A DNA stretch of 30,744 bases from Chara braunii (lineage: Eukaryota; Streptophyta; Charophyceae; Charales; Characeae), in NCBI GenBank assembly GCA_003427395.1, contig BFEA01000300.1, positions 671,334-702,077 of the forward strand, written 5' to 3'. Position 1 is the stretch's first letter; every line of letters begins with the position of its first letter. The notes under the pieces were generated by a model. The model saw only the letters and a list, made by a program, of their open reading frames with translations, was not told the DNA's origin and searched no databases. Positions 10,080 through 19,937 of this stretch are shown one piece after another. The translations under genes were made by a program, and so were the position numbers.

Positions 10080-10320
10080 GTCTTCCTGACTCTTCTTCCA
10101 TTTGCATGAGATCTTATCCTGAAGAAGATTTTTTTGTTGCTGCCCACATGTTCTCTCTTGGGTCCCTTGTGTCTTCGAGTGTCATACTGCATCTCTCTCT
10201 GTCTTCCTAACTCTTCCACCATTTGCATAAGGTCTCAGCCGGAATAAGATTTTTTGTTGCTGCCCAAACCCTCTCTCCGGTGTTGCTAGTGTCTTCGAGT
10301 GTGATGCTGCATCTCTCTCT
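10080..10320. repeat. Tandem duplication, period 121 bp
   Basis: Two units (10080-10200 and 10201-10320) begin GTCTTCCT and end CATCTCTCTCT. Both contain GTTGCTGCCCA and GTGTCTTCGAGTGT. On the minus strand both units stay open, giving related peptides around ATKNLIPAETLCKWW and SNKKIFFRIRSHANG. The duplicated DNA may therefore once have been coding, but I recognise no family. It lies in NADK intron 4. Confidence 0.8.
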
Positions 10321-10622
10321 CCAGATTACTGATAATGTTGCCTTCCGTGCCAATCCATCCCAAACACCTTCTGGTTTGTTGAAGGCAACGGGGATGTTAG
10401 TCCATAGAAGAAGCTGGGTGGGGTGTTCCGGGAAAGGGGAAGAGAACAACCGGAGCCATAGATAAGCTACGTTAGCCTGGGCTAGAGCAGCTGATCTACG
10501 GGTCCGCTTATTTCAATCAACACAATTGGGTTGCATAAGTAGCCACCTGCACGAGTGGTGTAATGGCTCCCCCCCTGTCTCCAGCATGGGCTCAGTGAGA
10601 ATTTAATTCTCGGTGAAGTTGC

Positions 10623-10682
10623 GAAGTACCAGTGGCTTAGACGGTAAGACCCTGTGCACCTTTGGGTCGAATACTAGGGGCC
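10623..10682 (+). repeat. tRNA-like SINE head
   Basis: CAGTGGCTTAGACGGTAAGA matches an A box and TTTGGGTCGAATACTAGG a B box, at tRNA spacing. No poly(A) tail follows. It is probably a SINE fragment in NADK intron 4. The remainder of the intron to 11442 shows nothing else. Confidence 0.45.
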
Positions 10683-11442
10683 TTGTGTTGGGGTGTTTGG
10701 TAGTTTGGGAAACTTTCCACTTTGTCTCACAGATCTACATTGCATAACCTTCTTGATGTGTACAGGGCGGAGGGATGAAGTTTATCTCACCACGTACATT
10801 TCGTTCTTGCTTTTCTTTGCCACCCCTCTGCTCTCCGTTCTTCCTTCCTTTACTCTTTGTCGCCTTCCCTTCTGATCCCCTTTGCTGGCCCTTTCCTCCT
10901 CTTCACTGTTGGATGATGTAATGGAATACAACCGAACAACTCCGTAGTTCTGAATGTCGCAAGTTGCTTCTTGCTGTTTCAAGAGGTTTGGAGGGGCAAG
11001 CTTGTGTGTCAGCTTGTATATCTATAAGAGGAGTGCGAGCTCGGTTGTCGATTTCATGAGTGAGTTTGTAAGCCATCACTTGTCCACTCGCTCTTTTGGC
11101 CTGGCCAAACATTCTTTCTAGCCAAACGACTGGTCTGCAGGGATCTCATAGACAAGGGGAAAATTGGAGTTCAACGACTCTTATATCAAATCTGACTGAT
11201 GGGCACATGTAAGTGCCTTGTGGCTGAATGGCACATGTGTAACTTTTTTATAAGCAGATCATGGGTCCTTATTGATATATTAATGTCAGGGACTGCTCTC
11301 CTTTTTTTTTCTTTTTTGAAAGTCGGATGACTATGTCTTTAGACCTGTCTTCTTGTGACAACTGTCGGAATGTCCTGGGCTTTCATGCTTTTCGTGCTTT
11401 GTATTCACTTGCACGTGTTGCTTGGTTTTGTCGATGCTCCAG

Positions 11443-11544
11443 GTTCATCCGAATGTACCATGCATGCTTTTCACTCCAATTTGCCCACATTCACTTTCTT
11501 TCCGGCCAGTGATTCTTCCAGATTCAGCGCTCCTTGAGCTGAGG
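11443..11544 (+). CDS. NADK: NAD kinase exon, last one visible
   Basis: This is 102 nt, 34 codons, phase 0: [20 protein letters not shown], then [14 protein letters not shown]. It continues GGSM from the previous exon. The acceptor is GCTCCAG|GTTCAT and the donor is AGG|GTGCGT. The family normally continues with about 60-70 residues containing a WVSFDGK block and a C-terminal NWNERL-like segment. I looked for these to the end of the window and did not find them, so the last exon lies beyond it or is too diverged to see. The final 16 nt of the exon and the donor are duplicated 190 bp downstream. Confidence 0.92.
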
Positions 11545-11908
11545 GTGCGTGCCTCTTCTCTTCTCCTCTTCCGTCCCCCTCCCATCCATCACCTGCTTCC
11601 TGGCACTCTCCAAAAGTTGCATTTTACATAAACTGCTTGTTCTGTTTCGTCTGTGGTGGAGACTTCATCAGCCTGGAAGGATTGTGTTTCTGTCAATGTT
11701 CTTCCTTCCTTTATCTCTGCTCCTTGAGCGGAGGGTGCGTGCCTCATCTCTTCTCCTCTTCCCTCCCCCTCCCATCCATCACCTGCTTCCTGCTACTCTC
11801 CAAAAGTTGCATTTTACATAAACTGCTTGTTCTGTTTCGTCTGTGCTGGAGACTTCATCAGCCTGGAAGGATTGTGTTTCTGTCAATGTTCTTCCTTCCT
11901 TTATCTCT
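11529..11908 (+). repeat. 190-bp tandem duplication across the exon-intron boundary
   Basis: Units 11529-11718 and 11719-11908 are the same length and differ at only a few positions. Each starts GCTCCTTGAGC and ends TTATCTCT. Each carries the exon tail CTCCTTGAG(C)NGAGG and the donor GTGCGT, so the splice donor now exists twice. The second copy lacks the exon body and its own acceptor. Confidence 0.95.
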
Positions 11909-12360
11909 GTAAGTATTTTGTGCAAGCATGAGGATCAACCCCATTTACCTTCCCCACTCCCCTTCCCTTTCCGATCCCTCCTTGGCGGTCCATTTGGGCT
12001 TGGTTTAGGTACACAAAAAAGTGGACGCTGTAGGCCTCTGTCTTTGGCTGACGAAAAACCTAAAGCTGCCAGGCGGTGAATCACTTTCCGCATATCAACG
12101 AGTAAAGTGACGGGACCTGCTCGTTGAATGCATACAATTCGACTTTTCCCATTGTATGTTCAATGATATTCGAAGGCCAAGAAGTGGGAGAGCGTGGAGG
12201 AGCTGATAAGAAACCCGAGAAAAGCCGCCCTGTGGGAGCCTTTGCCTCGTCCAGTTATGAGCGCCTTTGAAAAGAAGGGCCGAAGGCTAAGCCCTACTTC
12301 GAGAAATCATGCTCAAATGATGGTATTGCAATGAGCATTAGTATAACACTAGGAAAAATA

Positions 12361-12481
12361 GTCAGCACAGCAACTTTTGCCTTCCTTCAAGTTCCAGGTG
12401 CAAAGGGTGATGACACTCTGGACGATGGTGGAGATGAAGACGATTGGGGCGATGAGAGTGACTGGGCCGGGGGCACAGTTT
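12361..12481 (+). CDS. Possible acidic C-terminal exon (uncertain)
   Basis: After CAGCACAG an open frame reads AFLQVPGAKGDDTLDDGG, then DEDDWGDESDWAGGTV and a stop at 12479-12481. The acidic, Trp-spaced tail resembles real protein C-termini. However, it is short, no donor-side partner is identified, and the composition could arise from a GATGAC-rich repeat. I recognise no family. 11909-12360 shows nothing else. Confidence 0.2.
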
Positions 12482-12689
12482 GATGATGATGATGTTCAGA
12501 AGGAAAGAAGGAAAAGAAGAGGAAAGAGGTAGAAGGAAGAAGAATAAGACGAAAGAAGATGAAGAGTGAGGGAAACAGAGCGAGTGGAAGAGTACCATGA
12601 ACCGCGAAGTTCGTTGTCAAACTTCGAAGTTTGTACACCAACTCTGAAAGGTGGATCCTTAGCCCGCATAGTTTTTGCTGGACTGATTT

Positions 12690-13050
12690 GTTTTGGGGCC
12701 AACAGTGCTAACGAACAGATTGTGGGATCAAATTCCTGAAGAGGGAGATCTGTACAATGAATTTAGAGGCTATCCGGTAAGGTGAAAGAAGAAGAAGAAG
12801 AAGACCTGCATTGGGCGAGTCGATTTGCTGTAAAGGTTGTTGTAACTTACCACGAATCACAGTAGGGAGGGGGTGAAGGAAGCAATGAGCGGTGATGGCA
12901 CAGTTAGGGTGGTCGAGTGTTGAGCAGTTCCTGTTGGGCCAAATGTTTTGGGGTCGGACATTGCCAATGAACAGACTGTGGGTTCAAATACCTGCTGAAT
13001 CGTATGCATCCAATAAAGTTAGCTGCTATCCGCTGAAAGAAAGGAAAAGT
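12690..13050 (+). repeat. Pair of related tRNA-like SINE fragments (family 2)
   Basis: 12690-12785 and about 12940-13035 share TTTTGGGG, AACAGA, TGTGGG(A/T)TCAAAT, CCTG and a GGCTATCCG/TGCTATCCG end. The second has an A-box-like GGTGGTCGAGTGTTGAGCAG at 12908 and the B box TGTGGGTTCAAATACC at 12978. Both are in the same orientation and end in GAAAG-type purine runs. From 13050 to 13400 I see nothing further. Confidence 0.5.
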
Positions 13051-13399
13051 TGAAAACAACTGACAAAACGTTTTTGGGCCGCATGCAAGGCCAGAAACAG
13101 GACCATGTATGCCCTCATCACCCCCGATTATTTTTTCGGTGGGTGGGTGGATGGGGCGGGGCCGTTTGCGCTGGGCACTCCTGGCAGCTCCTGGGTGCTC
13201 AGCCAAGTCCGAGCTGGCTAGGTCTGCCTGGCAGTGTCGCCCAGTGGACCCTGGGAGTTCCAGGCCGTCCGGGCTGTAACCCAGCTCAGATGTAGAAATA
13301 CTAAGCAGGCATCCCGAATATCCTGGAATTGTGGAGTGGAGGTATGGTCTTTTCCCCCCCTATTGCTGTTTGGCTCCAACTCATTGGTTACTCGGACCA

Positions 13400-13850
13400 G
13401 ATTGTGAGGCGTTGAAGATAGCTGGAATAGATAACTCATCTGTTGGTGTGTACTCGCTTCGCCCAGGTACTGGGAGTGGGCCCAGGACTTGACAGCTAAA
13501 CCACCACCACATCCAAGCCTCTTGTAAGTTCCTGCCTGTGCACGAGTGGGCCACGGCGTGCGTTCGTGGGCCAGACAGTAATGTTGTACACACCCACGGG
13601 CAGCTTAATCAACCGGATTGTGAGGCGTTGAAGATAGCTGGAATAGATAAATCATCTGATGGTGTGTGCTCGCTTCGTCCAGCTAGTGGGAATGGGCCCA
13701 GGACTTGACAGCTAAACCACCACCACATCCAAGCCTCTTGCAAGTTCCTGCCTGTGCACGAGTGGGCCACGGGGCGCGTTCGGTGAATGAACCTTAGAAC
13801 AAGAATGGGCCAGAAAGTAATGTTGTACACACCCACATGCAGCTTGTTGT
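13400..13850. repeat. Tandem duplication, period about 216 bp
   Basis: Units begin GATTGTGAGGCGTTGAAGAT at 13400 and 13616 and are nearly identical. Both contain GACAGCTAAACCACCACCAC and CACGAGTGGGCCACGG. The second unit has an extra block of about 20 bp (GAATGAACCTTAGAAC region). On the minus strand both encode a peptide around CTGRNLQEAWMWWWFSCQVLG, which simply follows from the duplication. Confidence 0.92.
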
Positions 13851-13984
13851 TTCGTTGACATTTCAAACGTGTCATCAAATCTGGGGTAGATGATACTAGC
13901 TGTTGCGGTCCCTTCGTGGCATCATGTGCTTTTCCAACATTTGGAAACGTGTCTGGAACACCAGTCTAGCAGAGTCCACTTTTT

Positions 13985-14140
13985 CTTTTCTCCTCTTAGA
14001 CAAAATAGAGTGTGATGTATGCCTCCATGACTCGCCAGTAATAAAAGAAGAATTGTACTGCAGCCACAGGAGGGATCAGTGTACCATGCTTCTGTGCAAC
14101 GACTTACAGCATAAGGACCATCCTTATGCCCTGGAATCAA
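13985..14140 (+). other. Cys/His-rich open frame, possible zinc-finger repeat fragment
   Basis: The frame reads IECDVCLHDS, then ELYCSHRRDQC, then LLCNDLQHKDHPYALESKE. The C-x2-C and C-x-H-x3-C spacing recalls the zinc-finger units at 22-23 kb, but identity is low. No acceptor or donor was chosen. It may be a fragment of the same repeat or an isolated exon. Confidence 0.3.
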
Positions 14141-14197
14141 AGGAGTATTTGACAATTTGTTGCATTTCTCAGCCCATTTGACCGTTCTGTATACAGA

Positions 14198-14602
14198 TGG
14201 CTAAGAGCAGTGCTTGTTTGCTGTGTGCATCATAGTCATGCGGTCTCTTTCTTGGAGCTATCCTAGAAGTACCTACAGTTAGTGGCCACATATGATTGGT
14301 AAATCAAACGCTCTTCGGTTGGGTGGGTGGCATATGTCATCTGGGCTATGGATAGCTAAGGGTAGTGCTTATTTTGCTTTGTGTTTGACAGTTGCAAAGT
14401 CTCTCTCTTTTGGAGCTAACCTAAAAGTACTACAGATATAATTGACGAATCAGGGGCTCTGTGATTGCGCGGGTGGCATGTGTTTTTCCCGGATTCCGTC
14501 TCTTGGCGATAACCTAGAAGTACTACGGTTAGTGACCACATATAACTGACGAATCAGGGGCTCTGTGATTGCGCGGGTGACGTGTTTTTCCTGGATTCCG
14601 GT
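14198..14602. repeat. Degenerate tandem repeat, about 150-bp unit
   Basis: Three degenerate units share CTAACCTA(G/A)AAGTACTAC, CACATAT, GCTCTGTGATTGCGCGGGTG and GGATTCCG. The third (14499-14602) is partial and closest to the second. Confidence 0.75.
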
Positions 14603-14944
14603 CAGCCTGGTCTATTGATGTAGTGGCGGTTGTTGAGAAAAAAAGAAAACCAATGCAGCCTTGCATAGAAACTGGAAAGTTTTGGATGAAAACCCGTTTC
14701 AGACCATCAGAATAGTTGAGGAAATGGACCATGATTGAAGGACTATGGCTTACAAAGCCTGATGCAAGGGTTGTCAAAGAGAGAGACTGTTGTCATTAAG
14801 AAGCTCAAGCAACACTGCCATTATAACGAAGCTCCAGGGACGCTGCTGGCATGAGGAACTGCACATTGTGTCCTGGTCACTGAAACTGAAGAAAAAGGGG
14901 ATGTATAAGATCAAAGGCTGTGAAAGGGAAGGTGCGTTTCCGTG

Positions 14945-15650
14945 TTTTAGGATATGAGTAGAGGTAAAACTGTTCAATTGTTGGACTGGCTCATCTCAAG
15001 GGTGCTTCACTGTCTGCAACAGAGGTAAAGCTGCTTCACTGTCTGGAACAAGGGCTTCTGTGGTGACAGTCTACAATATGCATACGGATCCACAGACACA
15101 CACACACACACAGTGTTTGCTGTGGGTGTCATTCCCGCGGACTGCTCTTTCGGAGCACCTGGAAGAATGGAGTAGCTTCACTGTAGCACTAGGACATCAC
15201 CGGATTCTGCAGGCTGCACGGCAGGGGGAGGTTCATGGCACTCTTGTTGTTGCGTACAGGTCCTGCTGTGTCTTTTTGAATTGTGGTGGCGTTGTAGGCC
15301 GGCGCAGAGGGCTCTATTTTTTTTTATAAAAAGACCATTGGCATGTGTGGTCGGTTCTTTTTTGTTAGTGGAGCCTTTTGTGTTATGCTGTTTGTGGTTT
15401 TGTGGGTCGTTGTGGAGGCTCTCTAAGTTGTTTCGCACATATGGTGGATGGGGTCGGTGCTTTCTTGCTGTTGGGGTCCTCTGTCTTTGGTAAGTTGCTT
15501 CTTGCCCTCCACCCTTTTATGGATCAAATAAATATATGTATATACTATATATGTATGTGCAAGTGCGCCGCTTCGGCGGCAGACGGGTGTGTGGGCTCTT
15601 GGCGCTGAACCCCACAAACGTGGCCCACCTTGCATTTTCTATTATGTTGT
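14945..15650 (+). mobile_element. Zinc-finger-like repeat, copy B (head and tail only)
   Basis: The head GAGGTAAAACTGTTCAATTG at 14951 and a second GAGGTAAAGCTG at 15022 are followed by GTGACAGTCTACAATATGC and a (CA)n run, as at 20736-20880. A tail-like block with GGCGCTGAACCCCACAAACG occurs at about 15565-15640. No finger unit is readable between them, so this is an internally decayed or deleted copy. Confidence 0.4.
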
Positions 15651-16360
15651 CCAACTTGTCCATCTATACTTTCTCGTTGTGGATGATGTCTTATGATTTG
15701 TGGAGGAAATGAGAGAGAGAATTTGGGATGCTTTAACAACACACTGCGAAGTTCATCATATACCTCTCCCCTGCCATTTGCATGTCGTACTCTATCCTAC
15801 TCTTCACTTATTTCTCTCCTTCCCTTTGCACTCCACTTCCCCCTACCGCATACTCCTATAGAACGGCAATCAGACTCGATTTCAGACTTGCTCACAACAT
15901 GCATACACACGGACTGATGGCAAAACCAAACTCACCAACTCAGAATCAACAATGAACTTGCACTTAACCTCTGTTCAAGACAACTGTACAACTTGCGGCT
16001 ATGGCCGCCAAACAGTGTCTCCACGACCAGCCTCGCTCTCCCCTATGCACGCATGTACGAGGATCACCCTGAATGTCCACGCTACACAGACTCTGTCTGC
16101 ACCAACAGCTGGGGGCCTATGGCCGCCGTCATCTCCCTCCTTCTAGCTATGGCCGCCGGTGTCTTCCTCACTGACCAGCTATGGCCGCTGTCTTCCTCAC
16201 TGCCCACTTCCTCTCTGGGCACCTTCAGACCTCCACGCACAAGATACTAAGGCAGCTCTTCCGCATGGCTCACAGGCCAATGAATGAATGGCTGGACGCT
16301 GCCTCTTTATTTATACCTCTTCGGAGGTACCCGGTCCTGCCTCCAAACTGCATGGCCTGC
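15650..16360. other. No gene; short AGCTATGGCCGCC repeats
   Basis: CTATGGCCGCC(A/G) recurs at 16000, 16120, 16148 and 16180, each in a pyrimidine-rich context. A TTTATTTATACC string at 16305 resembles a TATA element but has no gene after it. I see no coding frame with support. Confidence 0.5.
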
Positions 16361-16367
16361 GCCACAA

Positions 16368-16520
16368 CACGTGGGCCTCTGGACCCAAACCGCGTGTTAG
16401 GCCCGGGTCCGGAGGCTTCCAAACCGTGTGGGCCTTTGGGTCAAAACACGTGGGCCTCTGGACCCAAACCGTGTGGTGCAGGCCCCAAAACGTGTATTCT
16501 GGAGACTTCTCCAGAACGGG
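16368..16520. repeat. 79-bp direct repeat with CACGTG palindromes
   Basis: CACGTGGGCCTCTGGACCCA, followed by AACCG, occurs at 16368 and again at 16447. A third CACGTG is at 16539. Variants of the block (CCGTGTGGGCC, GTGTTAGGCCCG) fill the gaps. The GTGTTAGGCCCG string also occurs at 26728. Confidence 0.75.
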
Positions 16521-16767
16521 TGGGCCTTCCCTTTTCCCCACGTGCAGCCCTTACCCCTGGTACCTGCTGACTGGACTTGCCTACAGGGACCTACGGACTT
16601 CTAGAACCTACAGACCAACAGACAGACTTTAGGCCCACAGTAGACTTAGGTAGAGACTTCTAGAACAGACTCTTTTAGGCCTACTGGTAACAGACTCTAC
16701 TCCTAACATACAGACCTAGGGATCGACTCTCACACAGATTGCTGGGCCTATGTACATGTGCAGGGTA

Positions 16768-16900
16768 GGTCTAGGGATCGAATCTCACTCAGCACACAGG
16801 GTCAATGTACAGGGTACAGGGTAGGTCTAGGGATCGAATCTCACTCAGCACACAGGGTCAATGTACAGGGTTCGGGCACAGGTCTGGGAATCGAATCTCT
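16768..16900. repeat. 56-bp tandem repeat
   Basis: GGTCTAGGGATCGAATCTCA starts at 16768 and 16824, with a looser third copy (GGTCTGGGAATCGAATCTC) at about 16881. Each is followed by CAGGGTCAATGTACAGGG or a shortened form. Confidence 0.85.
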
Positions 16901-16918
16901 GTGTCTGGAAATGTCGGG

Positions 16919-17290
16919 TTAACTGGGTGAAACCGTTTCAGAACGCCGCCTTCTAGCAAATACATACGAATGAGTATTGTTAAGAGAACAGACAAAATAT
17001 AAGCTGAAGATCTGAAATGTAATGAACAGAATTATGAAGTTGAACGACAGACTCAAAGACCAAGTATAAGCTGAAGATCTAAAGCCAAATGAACAGGAGT
17101 ATGAAGATCTGAACGTACCTTCCCCGTTACTCTGCCTCCTGTTATAACATGCAAGTGGGCCGTTAAGGCACACAGGGTTGTGGGCAGCTGCCGCTGAACC
17201 ACCATCAACATGGGCAGCCTTCTACGTGCGAGCTATAGTAAAAGCGGAGCTGTTGCCCTGAAGAAACCCCAGCTAAACACAGTTCTAAAC
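16919..17290 (+). mobile_element. Zinc-finger-like repeat, tail of copy C
   Basis: ATACGAATGAGTATTGTTAA, then GAACAGACAAA and TATAAGCTGAAGATCTG, match the stretches at 19965 and 23400. The TATAAGCTGAAGATCT segment is duplicated internally (16999 and 17066). The tail module CCGCTGAACCACCATCAACA, then TAGTAAAAGCGGAGCTG, closes the copy at about 17260. Confidence 0.55.
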
Positions 17291-18600
17291 GGTTCAATTA
17301 TGATTCGTGTTCCTTGCTAAAGATATGAAATTCTTCAATTTTTGGGCTGGCTCAACTCAAATCTACTCGTCTGGGTGGAATACGGGCTGCTGTGGTGGAA
17401 ATTTAAAACACACACATGCACACACAACACACAGCAGGCATGTCACCAACATGCCACGTGTGGTCAATGTTTCGAGGAGCTGTCGTGGAAAGTATGTGTC
17501 TCTGCTGCATGGATTATCCTCGATGCCATCACCCGCCACATCCTCTCCGGTCATGTCCCACGTGCAACGTTGCGCATACACCTGATTCACCCGTAATCGG
17601 GTCTACACCGTCCTTGCCAGACACACAATGACGCAGCAGCCTGAGGTGGAAAAGAGACTCTCATGTGGACCACGCACAGTGCACCGTACTGAAAGGTTAT
17701 CGCTGCCAGAGTGAGGTGTTGCAGACCAGATCCTGCAACTGATGAACACCCTTGCTTTGACTCAGGCCCCATCATCCACTCCCCATAGAGAGGGAGTAAT
17801 GGCTGCAGAAACCCAAGAAACACATGCCACACTGTGAAGGCCCACCTGACACTTGGCAGGCACGTGATTGCCACACTACATTTTTGCAGTGGTATGGTTT
17901 CAAACATCTAGCGCAGCAGCGCACAGATCATTAAGAAAGTGTGAGCTGTTATTAACACATTACGGAGTTTATGATTTCCGCCAAGACTTTGATTTCCTGG
18001 CTGTGCCAATTCTCTGCAAATCAGTGCAGCAGAGAAGCATGTACCTAAAGAGAACCCAAAGGCAAACATGAAAGGAACTTTAAGAAAATAAATCTTCGCT
18101 TTGGGATTGGTCTGAGCTCCCATAGTCTCCTCTGGGCCCTCGGCTTGGGTGTGTGAGGATTATGAAGGTATAGCCCATGCAAATTCTCTGTTTTCATACG
18201 TATGATGACAGTCAAGATTCTACTCATGTATGACACCAGACAGGGGCAGGAACGGCAATGGCTATACAGTTGCAGTTGGCTTGCCTCTGTGTTCCTAGCT
18301 TGTAAGACCCACTGGGCCCTTGACATATGTCTACACGGTGCCATTTCATGCAGCAACCACAACGGCGAGAATTGGATGCGGTGCTTCCACAGTCCACACC
18401 CGAACCGGTCCTGTGCGATCTGTAGGGGTGGTCACTTGCCATTGGCAATTCCTGCCCCTCAAACCAAACCCCCCGGACCGCTCTATAACAGTCTACTCTG
18501 TTGGTGAGTACTGAGAACTCTGTGAAGTTCGTCTTTCCTTGTCCCTCACTTCTCTCCACTCCCCCTTCTCCCTCCCCCCTCCTCACTCCCTTGCTTCTAA
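17285..18600 (+). mobile_element. Zinc-finger-like repeat, copy D, 5' part
   Basis: The head AACGGTTCAATT...GGCTGGCTCA at 17285-17420 is followed by finger-like frames. At 17480-17590 the frame reads MCLCCMDYPRCHHPPHPLRS then CPTC. At 18280-18440 it reads [20 protein letters not shown], then [19 protein letters not shown]. The DNA at 17690, 17830 and 18160 matches 22690, 22830 and 22905, so copies D and E share about 1 kb. The copy is interrupted at about 18610 by mitochondrial DNA and resumes near 19938. Stops and shifts show that it is not an intact gene. Confidence 0.55.
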
Positions 18601-18611
18601 CCGTATGGACA

Positions 18612-18838
18612 TACTCCCCCTGAAAAAAAAAGAGAGCACAATGCATGGAAGAATATTCTACGTTATAGCCTGCAACTAACTCGGCTTCCACTTGTAAATC
18701 GAGAAGAGCACGATTAATTTCCGGTAAACAAGAAATAAAAAACGGAATCAATAAAGGGAATGGGAATACAAAACCATATTGGTTTTTAACTTTTTGTGCT
18801 GTGACGATTTCTGCAAAATTACAAGGATCTATGCAAGT
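18612..18838 (-). pseudogene. nad1: Nuclear copy of mitochondrial nad1, 3' piece
   Basis: On the minus strand the frame reads [13 protein letters not shown], then [16 protein letters not shown], then [16 protein letters not shown] and GEY. This is the segment of NADH dehydrogenase subunit 1 (complex I) around residues 163-233. It continues directly from the piece at 19789-19935 once the 950-bp insertion is removed. The loop after DL is one residue shorter than usual, and two usual prolines are leucines. It is a transferred mitochondrial fragment without start, promoter or full length. The left edge is uncertain by about 15 bp. Confidence 0.9.
18831..18838. repeat. Left target-site duplication of the hAT-like insert
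   Basis: ATGCAAGT here and ATGCAAAT at 19789-19796 flank the insert. One base differs, and the right copy matches the expected nad1 reading. Confidence 0.8.
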
Positions 18839-19788
18839 CAGTGCTGGTCCCCGGATGGACTGGGGACCCCTCCCCTGATCCCCGACTGGGAGTCTCCAGC
18901 TTGGACCGGCCGGCCAGCCGTCCCGGTCGGCTTCCCAGTCGCCCCCAGCGCATTTTGGCTGGGGGCAAAATTCGATAAAAAAGTGGCATGGCTTCCTCCC
19001 GCAGCCTCGTGGAGGGCACTGGCGCTGGAAAGAGAATAGCGTGGGGCCTGTACGCCCTGCGCTTTACACATTTGAGGCAGTTGATCCAGGCCGCCAATCT
19101 CGGTACATCAGCAGCCAAGATTGGCTGCGTCTCGATTTTTTTTCCTTCTCGAATTTTGGTAGAGGGTGTGAGTTCTCCCCCGCAAACAGATTGATTTCGT
19201 AAATTCGTACTGTTTGGTCTGATGGACCACAGACAACATATCAAACAGATCCATTCAGATACTCTCAATCTCAGCCAAAGACCCGATAAGTGTATGTTCA
19301 TGTAGAGGCTTTGCAAACATATATAGGTTTCTTCCCAAGCGCTAGTGTGGAAAGAAGTTACGGGTCGGGTTCAGGTTTTGACTCGTGAAGTCAGAGCACC
19401 AAAGTTGTCCGAGGTAAAAATCCAACAATGGGCCTGGCTCCAGTACATGTATCTGCCCAGAAAACCAGGTGAGATACTTTCAGGCTAATGATCCACGTCC
19501 CACGGTCTGTCGATAAAAAATGAATGGAAAAAGTTCTGGCTTCACGAGCTGAAACCTGAACCCATAACTTTCTTCTTGAGTGCAGTGCTCTCGGAAAAGT
19601 ATATAAATTTTGGCAAAGCATGGGCAGAGACATACCTTTAGCGGCCTTCTAGAGCGCAGTCAGAACCCACAGTTACAATAGAAAACACAAAAAAAAGTTC
19701 TTTTTCGGGCCCAATCGGAATTCCGGCTGGGCTGCCTCAATCGATCCGGCCCGGTCGGATGGGGGGCGGCAGTACTGGCCCAGCCCTG
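18839..19788. mobile_element. Non-autonomous hAT-like DNA transposon (950 bp)
   Basis: The element splits a nad1 fragment, which fixes its ends exactly. It begins CAGTGCTGGTCC and ends GGCCCAGCCCTG; the reverse complement of the end is CAGGGCTGGGCC, so 10 of 12 terminal bases are inverted repeats. The 8-bp flanking duplication and CAG ends are typical of hAT elements. Both subterminal regions are GC-rich and carry CCCGGTCGG. No transposase frame is present, so any movement would need an enzyme from elsewhere. The 19000-19690 interior has no recognised content. Confidence 0.75.
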
Positions 19789-19935
19789 ATGCAAATTAAT
19801 ATAGTAATCATTATAAGACCAATAGAAACTTCATAAGAAACCATTTGAGCAGCAGATCGTAGGGCTCCTAGAAAAGCATATCTGGACTTACCAGACCAAC
19901 CTGCTGTTATAATACCATAGACACCTAAAGAAACC
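19789..19935 (-). pseudogene. nad1: Nuclear copy of mitochondrial nad1, 5' piece
   Basis: On the minus strand the frame reads [14 protein letters not shown], then [19 protein letters not shown], then [12 protein letters not shown]. This is the very conserved membrane segment of NADH dehydrogenase subunit 1, around residues 115-161. It stops at the target duplication of the hAT-like insert and resumes at 18838 with the next residue. The frame is open. Similarity to nad1 begins at about 19930-19938, beyond which the zinc-finger repeat resumes. Confidence 0.92.
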
Positions 19936-19937
19936 CA

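Noticed and set aside
18224-18751. Minus-strand open frame of 175 codons, among the longest in the window
   Set aside because: Its first third is the nad1 fragment and the rest is the antisense of the zinc-finger repeat, so it is a chance fusion and not a gene.
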